From Prochlorococcus marinus str. MIT 9215 (GTDB taxonomy: Bacteria > Cyanobacteriota > Cyanobacteriia > PCC-6307 > Cyanobiaceae), in the NCBI GenBank assembly GCA_949486985.1, contig CATBLW010000079.1:1-8129 (forward strand): a stretch of DNA of 8,129 nucleotides, in the 5' to 3' direction. Below the pieces are notes generated by a model, which saw nothing but the letters and a program-made list of their open reading frames with translations, was not told the DNA's origin and searched no databases. A program made the position numbers and the translations under genes. Of this stretch, positions 1 to 6,335 are shown piece by piece; position 1 is the first letter of the stretch; each line of letters begins with the position of its first letter.

Positions 1-1832
1 AGAAATTCTTCGGGCAACCGCTGCTGAGGAATAGAGCTGCCGACGAGCGTTTGCCGAGTGTTCAGGCCTTACCGATCCTGTCGTCGGATGCCCTCTCATC
101 CGTGGCTTATGCCACGGAAGCAGCCCTTGGTGTTTTGATCCTTGGTGGTAGCGGTGCTCTAGGGCTTTCGCTGCCTATCACCCTGGCCATCATTGGGCTG
201 GTGGCCATCGTTGTGCTCTCTTATCGGCAGGCGATTGAGGCCTATCCGGATGGGGGTGGGTCTTATGTCGTGGCCCGCGACAACCTTGGTCGCAACGTTG
301 GCTTGATTGCCGCTGCAGCACTCCTGATCGATTACACCCTCACGGCGGCAGTCAGTTTGATGGCAGGGACTCAGGCCTTGTCGTCGTTGCTGCCATCGAT
401 GCTCGATCACGAGGTTTCAATTGCGTTGCTTCTGCTGGGTTTGATTGGCTGGGCCAATTTGCGTGGCTTGCGCGAGGCGGGCAGGGTTTTTGCGGTGCCG
501 ACATATGCCTTTGTTGTGATGTTGGCTCTCCTCAGCTTCGCCGGGCTGAATGATCTCATCTTTCACCATGGGTTTGTCCCGGATGCACCATCACCGGCTC
601 AGGCCATTCAGCCCCTGGGGTGGTTCTTGATCCTTCGAGCTTTCAGTTCGGGCTGCTCCGCCATGACTGGCATTGAGTCGATTGCCAATGGTGTGAAGGT
701 GTTTCGGGAGCCGGCGGTTGTTCATGCTCGGCGCACGTTGTTGGTGATGGGCTTGTTGCTCGCCGCCATGTTTTTGGCAGTCACTGGTTTGGCCTATATG
801 TATGGAATCGCTCCGAATGATCGGGTCACGGTGCTGGCTCAGATTGGTTCTCGGGCCTTTGGTCAGGGCAGTGTGTTGCTGTGGGGCTTGCAACTATCAA
901 CCATGTTGATCCTGGTGTTGGCGGCGAATACTGCCTTCGCTGGCTTTCCGCGTTTGGCCGCCATGTTGGCGGAGGATCATTGCTTGCCACGTCAGCTGAG
1001 CTGGATCGGTGATCGCTTGGTTTATCAGAACGGCATTGGCGTTCTGTTGATGGTGACCGCGTTGATCATCTTGATCTGTGAAGGCGATACCACTGTTGCT
1101 GTCAACCTTTATGCCCTAGGAGTGTTCACGGCCTTCACCCTGTCGCAGTTGGGGTTGGTGCGTCGTTGGTGGACGTTGCGAGGAGCTGGCTGGCAGGGGC
1201 GGATGTTGATGAATGCCCTCGGTGCCTTCACCACCTTTGTGGTGCTTTTGGTGATCGTGGTTAGCAAATTCGAGGAGGGTGCTTGGACGGTGGTGATTGC
1301 CATCCCTTTATTGGTATGGGGTCTGGCACGAATCCGACGTCGCTATCGCAAGGCCTATGCAGCACTTGCTTTGGATCCAGATTTTGGTTCGTTGACGGTT
1401 CAGTCGCATTCCCCTGCATTAGGGAACCACTGCATCGTTTGGATCCCGGCCTTGATGCAGGCCTCGATGGAGGCCTTGCGATATGCCTGCTCGATCTCTG
1501 ATTCGGTTACCGCTGTGATGGTGTTGGGCGAAAATGATGATCCAGAAAGGCTTTCTAAGGCCTGGGATGATCTGGTTGGAGATAATCCTGGCGCGCTTGA
1601 GTTGCGTCTTCTGGAGAGTCGATTCAGTTCTGTTATTGATCCTTTCTGTGATTATGTGGTTGAGCAGGAGGAGCTTCACCCTGAGCGCACGACAACTGTG
1701 GTGATGGCTGTTGTGATCCCCCGTGATTGGCTGGATCAAACCTTGTTGAATCAGAGAGCGAGTTATCTTTTCCAGGCCTTGTCGGGTGACTACAGCAGGG
1801 TGTTCTCGGTTGTGCGCTACTACTTGGCGTGA
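1..1832 (+). CDS. kimA: KimA-type potassium importer (APC superfamily), 5' end beyond the window
   Basis: Predicted inner-membrane K+ uptake protein, probably H+-coupled. The frame is open to the left edge (first full codon at 3) and 609 residues are visible. Residues before the TTG at 51 already match the family (F-G-x-P-L at 9-23), so that TTG is not the start; about seven residues seem to be missing. Resemblance to Bacillus KimA (YdaO), recalled from memory, covers the whole length: SSDALSSVAY at 81-110, YRQ-x-AYPxGGG near 222-260, LLIDYTLTAAVS near 321-356, SSGCSAMTGIE near 648-677, then YALGVFTAFTLSQ. The K+-coordinating Asp, Tyr, Asp-Tyr, Thr, Ser, Thr and Tyr that I recall from the KimA structure all appear conserved. 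About 12 hydrophobic segments are followed by a soluble C-terminal domain from roughly 1335 onward. Bacillus KimA is inhibited by c-di-AMP; that control cannot be seen here because the leader is off-window. Generic annotation would call this an amino-acid permease. Confidence 0.88.
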   Translation, partial: KFFGQPLLRNRAADERLPSVQALPILSSDALSSVAYATEAALGVLILGGSGALGLSLPITLAIIGLVAIVVLSYRQAIEAYPDGGGSYVVARDNLGRNVGLIAAAALLIDYTLTAAVSLMAGTQALSSLLPSMLDHEVSIALLLLGLIGWANLRGLREAGRVFAVPTYAFVVMLALLSFAGLNDLIFHHGFVPDAPSPAQAIQPLGWFLILRAFSSGCSAMTGIESIANGVKVFREPAVVHARRTLLVMGLLLAAMFLAVTGLAYMYGIAPNDRVTVLAQIGSRAFGQGSVLLWGLQLSTMLILVLAANTAFAGFPRLAAMLAEDHCLPRQLSWIGDRLVYQNGIGVLLMVTALIILICEGDTTVAVNLYALGVFTAFTLSQLGLVRRWWTLRGAGWQGRMLMNALGAFTTFVVLLVIVVSKFEEGAWTVVIAIPLLVWGLARIRRRYRKAYAALALDPDFGSLTVQSHSPALGNHCIVWIPALMQASMEALRYACSISDSVTAVMVLGENDDPERLSKAWDDLVGDNPGALELRLLESRFSSVIDPFCDYVVEQEELHPERTTTVVMAVVIPRDWLDQTLLNQRASYLFQALSGDYSRVFSVVRYYLA

Positions 1833-1918
1833 TCAATTCCCTGCGAAGCACTGCTTACTCTGCTCGTTGGAAAAAGATAATGACCAGATCTAATCTCTTT
1901 ACAACGTCAAGCTAATCT

Positions 1919-2242
1919 TCATGTCTGATTTCCACAAAATAGGGTCTCAAATCTGTTTGTAGCGTCTTTTGCTTGCCATTCAGTTACGCCTAAGGCAAAG
2001 ACAGCATCCCTTTGCAGTTCATTGTCTCCACAAGCAATAGAGGCGACCTTGATGAATGGAGCAGCAGTAGGAGTTGAAGCCAGAGGAAGGATTCGTGAGC
2101 CTGTTGCATCATCAAACTGCCTGATGAACTCTCGTTGCCCTTCGGAGAGCTGAAACTGCTTCCTTACGGGAGTCGCGACTGTTGGAATGGTGATGACTGC
2201 AACCGCACTAAAGAGGATCAGTAAAGGAAGTTTTGATCGCAT
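1919..2242 (-). CDS. Small predicted secreted protein of unknown function (107 aa)
   Basis: I do not recognise the family. The ATG at 2242 is preferred over an in-frame TTG at 2305. It begins a textbook signal peptide: a basic MRSK start, a hydrophobic stretch to about residue 20, and a plausible cleavage site near TVA-TP at residues 21-25. The mature part of about 83 residues is soluble and has two cysteines (71 and 103) that could form a disulfide in the periplasm. Its second half, ACG...ALGV...LFC, resembles the two-cysteine layout of small secreted DUF732-type proteins, but this is only an impression. No Shine-Dalgarno sequence is visible. The gene is convergent with the transporter, with an 86-nt gap, and lies in sequence poorer in GC than its neighbours. 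The signal peptide argues that it is real; the lack of known homology argues for caution. Confidence 0.5.
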   Translation of the reverse strand: MRSKLPLLILFSAVAVITIPTVATPVRKQFQLSEGQREFIRQFDDATGSRILPLASTPTAAPFIKVASIACGDNELQRDAVFALGVTEWQAKDATNRFETLFCGNQT

Positions 2243-2276
2243 TTGATAGAGGAACCAAGGAAATCTGAGGCATAGC

Positions 2277-2288
2277 TCTATTAATAGA
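2277..2288. repeat. 12-bp perfect palindrome with a nearby half-site copy
   Basis: TCTATTAATAGA reads the same on both strands. Its half TTAATAGA recurs at 2309-2316, 28 bp away. It lies about 35 nt upstream of the small secreted-protein gene. It could be an operator, but one or two 12-bp palindromes are expected by chance in a window of this size. Confidence 0.25.
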
Positions 2289-2338
2289 CGCTTTGTAGAC
2301 CTCAATTGTTAATAGAAGGAATGAAGGTATTTCTAATT

Positions 2339-2659
2339 ATGACTGCATCAAATTCGGATTGTATTTTTGATGCGATTGAGACCTTGAAGCTAGCTCTTAT
2401 CAAACTAGAGACCTTGGGCCTAAATTCTCTTGATCTTGCTCTCGAAACAATCTCCGCCCAATTTTTTACGCTGCTGGGTTGGTGAAATGAGTTGTATTGC
2501 CAGCCGCCACCATTGCCACTCATGTGTCTAATGGTCTGCTCCTTGCCTAGCTTCAAGGCCTCACCACTAATCACAATGGCGATGGAAGGAATTGATGGTT
2601 TGCTAGGCCAGAACTTTTTGAACCATTTCTTGAACGTACCCCATGAAACTTGTGCCTGA
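2339..2659 (+). pseudogene. Possible gene remnant upstream of queA, with a retropepsin-like C-terminal motif
   Basis: One + frame runs from the ATG at 2339 (another in-frame ATG is at 2321) to TGA at 2657-2659, broken only by a TGA at 2483-2485. The first part gives a 48-residue Leu-rich helical peptide. The second part includes GIDGLLGQNFLNHF at about 2588-2629, close to the conserved C-terminal (D)GLLG-x-x-FL motif of retropepsin-like aspartic proteases found in cyanobacteria. The catalytic D-T/S-G-A motif was not found upstream in any + frame, so at best this is the tail of a decayed protease gene. The reading ends 3 nt before the queA ATG. The opposite strand is also open, from 2574 (GTG) to 2302 (90 aa), with no recognisable motif and no good start. 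Either strand, or neither, may have coded. The fragment may also simply be the queA leader. Confidence 0.3.
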
Positions 2660-2662
2660 CTG

Positions 2663-3781
2663 ATGGCTTTAGACCCTAGAGATTCTCTGCTCAGTTCTTA
2701 TGACTATGCGCTGAACCCTGAGCGCATTGCGCAATCTCCCCTGGAGCCTCGTCATGCCGCGCGGCTTTTGATTGTTGACCAAGAGCAGGCAGCACCTGAA
2801 TCCATTCGGCATGCAACGGTCTGGGATTGGCAGCAGGAGCTGCAAGCAGGTGATTTGTTGGTCGTGAATGACACGCGCGTCCTTCAGGCCCGGTTGCGGG
2901 TTAGGCGAGCCGGGGGAGGCTTGGCTGAATTGCTGTTGCTAGAGCCTCGCGGTGAGGGGCGTTGGTTGTGCCTGGCCAGGCCAGCAAAACGGTTGCGTCC
3001 TGGTGATCAAGTCTGGATGGAGGCGCTTGAACAGGAACCGATCGCCTTGCAGGTGATGGCCAATGACCTCGCGACTGGTGGTCGTGTTGTCCAGTTTCCC
3101 GCTCAATACGCCGATGCCGAAGCGATTGAGGGTTTGTTGGTGCGTTATGGAGAAGTTCCCTTGCCGCCTTATATCCAGCGGCATGATCCAAACGATGCGA
3201 AGCGTTATCAAACCCGTTATGCCGGGCGTCCCGGCGCCGTTGCCGCTCCAACGGCTGGACTTCATCTCAGCGATGAGCTGCTCGAGGCCCTTGCTCAGCG
3301 GGGAGTCAGGCAAGCGAAGGTGACCTTGCATGTCGGCCTCGGTACATTCCGTCCCGTCGAGACGGAAGACCTCAGTCAGTTAAAGCTCCACAGTGAGTGG
3401 GTTGAGGTCCGTCAGGACGTTGTCGATGCCGTGTCCACCTGTCGTGCCTCTGGCGGCCGCGTCTTAGCTGTTGGCACCACGAGTGTTCGAGCCCTTGAAG
3501 GTGCTGCTGCTGCTGGGAATGGATGTTTGCAGCCTTTTCAGGGACCGGTGAGCTTGGTGATTCAGCCTGGTTATCGCTTTGCGGTGGTGGATGGTTTGCT
3601 CACCAACTTTCACTTGCCCAAAAGTTCCTTGTTGCTTTTAGTTAGTGCATTGATTGGTCGGGAACGGTTGTTGGCGCTCTATGCCGAAGCCATCGAGCGC
3701 CAATACCGATTTTTCTCCTATGGCGATGCCATGTGGATTGCTCCAGAGGCTGTGGTGCCAGAGGCGCGGCCTGGTTCTTAG
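2663..3781 (+). CDS. queA: S-adenosylmethionine:tRNA ribosyltransferase-isomerase (QueA)
   Basis: Cytoplasmic enzyme of queuosine synthesis. It transfers and isomerises the ribosyl group of SAM onto the 7-aminomethyl-7-deazaguanine at tRNA position 34, giving epoxyqueuosine. The protein has 372 residues, against about 356 in E. coli, and the extra length sits at both ends. Conserved family blocks appear in order: GDLLVVNDTRVLQARL (63-78), VPLPPYI (165-171), GAVAAPTAGLH (191-201), TLHVGLGTFRPV (221-232), HSEW (243-246), VGTTSVRALE (270-279), LTNFHLPKS (313-321) and YRFFSYGDAMWI (348-359). The ATG at 2663 is the only good start: SYDYALNPERIAQ follows within a dozen residues, which fits cyanobacterial QueA. 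No Shine-Dalgarno sequence is visible. The stop codon overlaps the cysK stop by 4 nt on the opposite strand. Nothing looks damaged. Confidence 0.97.
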   Translation: MALDPRDSLLSSYDYALNPERIAQSPLEPRHAARLLIVDQEQAAPESIRHATVWDWQQELQAGDLLVVNDTRVLQARLRVRRAGGGLAELLLLEPRGEGRWLCLARPAKRLRPGDQVWMEALEQEPIALQVMANDLATGGRVVQFPAQYADAEAIEGLLVRYGEVPLPPYIQRHDPNDAKRYQTRYAGRPGAVAAPTAGLHLSDELLEALAQRGVRQAKVTLHVGLGTFRPVETEDLSQLKLHSEWVEVRQDVVDAVSTCRASGGRVLAVGTTSVRALEGAAAAGNGCLQPFQGPVSLVIQPGYRFAVVDGLLTNFHLPKSSLLLLVSALIGRERLLALYAEAIERQYRFFSYGDAMWIAPEAVVPEARPGS

Positions 3782-4764
3782 GCCGTTGCAGGTTCCTCGA
3801 TGATGCCTGTGGGTACATCCGCAAACATCACTGAGGAGAGGTAGCGCTCAGCGAGGTCTGGAAGAATCACCACGATTGTTTTGCCTGCATTCTCAGGTTT
3901 CTCGGCGAGACGAACGGCCGCAGCAGCGGCGGCTCCGCAGGAGATGCCTCCGAGGAGACCTTCTTCCTGGGCTAATCGCAGGGCCATGGCGACAGCCTCC
4001 TCGCTACTCACTTGCTCAACCTCATCGACCACGGAAAGATCAAGGTTTTGGGGGATGAAGCCGGCACCAATTCCTTGAATCTTGTGGGGACCAGGCTTGA
4101 TCTCCTCACCATTCATGGTTTGGCTAATCACCGGGCTGGTTGTTGGTTCAACAGCTACAGAGAGGATCGCCTTGCCCTGTTCCTGCTTGATATAGCGGGA
4201 GACACCTGTGATCGTTCCGCCCGTGCCAACACCCGCTACGAGAATGTCAATGGCACCGTCGCAGTCGTTCCAGATTTCAGGACCGGTTGTTTTGAAGTGA
4301 ATCTCAGGATTGGCCGGATTCTCGAATTGGCCTGGCATGAAGTATTTCTGCGGATCGCTGGCCACGATCTCCTTGGCTTTGGCAATCGCACCTGGCATGC
4401 CTTTTGCACCTTCGGTGAGGATGAGTTCTGCACCAAGCACCGCCATCACCCGACGTCGCTCCTGCGACATGGTGTCTGGCATGGTGAGAATCAGTTTGTA
4501 GCCGCGTGCTGCCGCCGTGAAGGCCAAGGCAATGCCGGTGTTGCCAGACGTGGGCTCCACAATCGTGTTTGCTTTGCTGAGCACACCGCGCTTCTCTGCA
4601 TCCCAGATCATGTTGGCGCCGATCCGGCACTTCACGCTGTAAGCGGGATTGCGCCCTTCAATTTTTGCCAGAACAGTTGCCTTGGCGTTTTTGGTGATGG
4701 AGTGAAGTTTTACCAGTGGCGTATTGCCGATTGACAGGCTTTGGTCGTCGTAAATTCGGGACAT
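3778..4764 (-). CDS. cysK: Cysteine synthase A (O-acetylserine sulfhydrylase)
   Basis: PLP enzyme that makes cysteine from O-acetyl-L-serine and sulfide, the last step of sulfate assimilation. The 328 residues align almost without gaps to E. coli CysK as I recall it. The Schiff-base lysine is K45 in SVKCRIGANMIWDAEKRG, a signature of CysK rather than of cystathionine beta-synthase. The Asn/substrate loop TSGNTG is at 72-77, the phosphate-binding GTGGT at 180-184, HKIQGIGAGFIP at 227-238, and the PLP-ring region GISCGAA at 273-279. The second Ser of the usual GISSG is Cys276 here, while the first Ser is kept. The start is the ATG at 4764; no Shine-Dalgarno sequence is seen. It is the last gene of the - strand sulfur cluster, 101 nt after the fungal-type CGS. 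That gap holds a TATAAA (4851-4846 on the - strand) that could be a -10 box without a good -35, so cysK may have its own promoter as well as read-through. Confidence 0.97.
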   Translation of the reverse strand: MSRIYDDQSLSIGNTPLVKLHSITKNAKATVLAKIEGRNPAYSVKCRIGANMIWDAEKRGVLSKANTIVEPTSGNTGIALAFTAAARGYKLILTMPDTMSQERRRVMAVLGAELILTEGAKGMPGAIAKAKEIVASDPQKYFMPGQFENPANPEIHFKTTGPEIWNDCDGAIDILVAGVGTGGTITGVSRYIKQEQGKAILSVAVEPTTSPVISQTMNGEEIKPGPHKIQGIGAGFIPQNLDLSVVDEVEQVSSEEAVAMALRLAQEEGLLGGISCGAAAAAAVRLAEKPENAGKTIVVILPDLAERYLSSVMFADVPTGIIEEPATA

Positions 4765-4865
4765 GCGTGAGTTTGAACCGATCCAATCAATAGCCGGAAT
4801 TTCGCCGGATTGCTAAGACCCTTATCTCTTGTTGCTTGATGATGATTTATATGGCTGGTTGGTTA

Positions 4866-6335
4866 TCAAGCTTCTAATGCTTTCCTAAAGCGTTCCCAAA
4901 GCACCTCGGGGTTTTCTAGGCCCACTGAAATCCTTAGTAGATGAGGTGGTACGCCGCAGGATTCTGCCCAATCCAGTTCTTGGTAATGGGCGAGGAGTAC
5001 ATAGGGGCAGACCAGGCTGAAATTGGTGCCAAGACTTGGACCTTTGCAAACTTCTAGCGCGTCATAGACACGTTGGGCATGTTCTAAACCACCTTTGAGC
5101 TCGATAGAAAGGAGGCAGCCGTGGCCTGCTTGGGGTCGCATTAGGGCCTGGAAGTTTTTGCATTGGCCAGGGTGTAGGAGTCTTGCCACAGCGGGATGCT
5201 TGGCCAGGCGGTTGGCAAGTTTTAAACAGGCAGCATTCAGCTGAGGCAGTCGCTGATTGACATCTCTGCTGGCCGTTTCAAGCGCAATCGAATCTGCATC
5301 TGCAAGGGGGGCTGGAGCAGCAGCAACCTCTTCTCGCAGCTTGTTTTTCCACGTTGAGAAGGGGCTGATGGCCAGCGCTCCCGCAAGAATGTCGCCTCGG
5401 CCAGCAAAGCTTTTGGTGAGCGAGCTGAAGATCAGATCTGCATAGGGCAAGGCATTGATATTGAATGCGGAACCGATGGTGTCATCCGCAATCACTGGGA
5501 TGCCGCGTTCATGGGCAAGTTTGGCCACGGTCGGGAGGTCGACGCAGAGCAGCAGTGGATTGCTGGGGAGTTCAACGATCACAGCAGCGGGTTGGCGAGC
5601 ATCGAGTTCTTTCGCTAAATCGCTTGGCTTTGTGGAGAGCAGCAGGTCACTGCCTTCAAAGACGACCTGGGGCAGCTTGAGTACATCCACGTAAGGGAAG
5701 CCCAGTTGCAGAGTGGGCCGTCCTGGCGAGATGGCTGTGACGGCCTTTAACGCTGTATTGAGGGCCGCCATGCCGGAGGGATGCAGCTGGATCAAGCCTT
5801 CATCGCAGTCGTAGATCTTTGCCAATCGTCTGCGCAGACAGCCCCTAGCGTCTTCTCCCTCTTGAGGCGATGGCCTCGATTCTTTGCCGAGGGCGATAGC
5901 GGCTTGGCGGGATGATGCACCCAAGCCTGTGTGTTGCCAAAACGCTTTTGCTGCTGGGGTTGCTGTGGCGTCTGCGATCAGGCAGGGCAGATCAAGCACC
6001 TTGGCGATGGTTGTTTTCGCGAGGGCCTCGCTGCGTTGGCAGTGGCTCAGGGCTTGTTCTGCAGCAGCGATGGTGGGATAGGGCCAGGCACTGCTGTTGC
6101 TCGAGCCATGCTGTTGAAGGGCTATCCGTGTCACCTCTTCGACCAAGGGATTGAGTCCGAAGCGGGGGTAGATGGCTTGCAGGGCTTTGAGGCAGGCCGG
6201 ATCCTTCTCTTCGTAATCAATAACGTCTTGCCAGCGTGGCAGTGCTACGGAGACGGCATGGGGGCTGAGGGGCATTGGACAGCCGAGATCAGCCGCCTGC
6301 CAGCAGGGATCGCTTAGGAGGTTGCGGCTACTCAC
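4866..6335 (-). CDS. Fungal-type (STR2-like) cystathionine gamma-synthase, PLP-dependent
   Basis: Member of the Cys/Met-metabolism PLP family (489 aa), predicted to join cysteine to an activated homoserine to form cystathionine. The exact acyl donor is unknown. It carries an N-terminal extension before the PLP fold. Several blocks match fungal STR2/met-7-type enzymes as I recall them: PHAVSVALPRW (25-35) with DYEE and YPRF, GASSR (139-143), FPYVDVLK (213-220), ELPSNPLL (255-262), ADDTIGSAFN (283-292), the PLP lysine K308 in SSLTKSF, SRD at 356-358, and GPSLGTNFSLVCPYVLLAHYQELDW-type text at 432-456. The GTG start at 6335 overlaps the upstream stop as GTGA, suggesting translational coupling. 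An ATG at 6275 would cut into the conserved N-terminal block, so GTG is preferred. It lacks the AESLGG segment of its bacterial-type neighbour. Overall family is confident; the precise reaction is less so. Confidence 0.85.
   Translation of the reverse strand: MSSRNLLSDPCWQAADLGCPMPLSPHAVSVALPRWQDVIDYEEKDPACLKALQAIYPRFGLNPLVEEVTRIALQQHGSSNSSAWPYPTIAAAEQALSHCQRSEALAKTTIAKVLDLPCLIADATATPAAKAFWQHTGLGASSRQAAIALGKESRPSPQEGEDARGCLRRRLAKIYDCDEGLIQLHPSGMAALNTALKAVTAISPGRPTLQLGFPYVDVLKLPQVVFEGSDLLLSTKPSDLAKELDARQPAAVIVELPSNPLLLCVDLPTVAKLAHERGIPVIADDTIGSAFNINALPYADLIFSSLTKSFAGRGDILAGALAISPFSTWKNKLREEVAAAPAPLADADSIALETASRDVNQRLPQLNAACLKLANRLAKHPAVARLLHPGQCKNFQALMRPQAGHGCLLSIELKGGLEHAQRVYDALEVCKGPSLGTNFSLVCPYVLLAHYQELDWAESCGVPPHLLRISVGLENPEVLWERFRKALEA

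Noticed and set aside
1838..1875. Possible terminator hairpin after the transporter gene
   Set aside because: The best stem has only about six pairs with a bulge and no T-tract on either side.
2302..2574. 90-codon - strand ORF next to the secreted-protein gene
   Set aside because: GTG start, and the frame stays open upstream to 2698 into queA without a better start. No recognised motif, and the + strand shows a more protein-like motif in the same DNA. Kept only as an alternative reading.
4012..4734. 240-codon open frame on the + strand
   Set aside because: It lies wholly opposite the strongly conserved cysK and has no recognisable motif; high-GC coding sequence commonly leaves open antisense frames.
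4790..4817. CCGG-containing inverted repeat in the cysK leader
   Set aside because: Only a 4-bp core plus three interrupted pairs, which is too weak to call a structure or operator.
5931..6317. 128-codon + strand open frame
   Set aside because: It is antisense to the conserved N-terminal part of the fungal-type CGS, with no motif or ribosome binding site.
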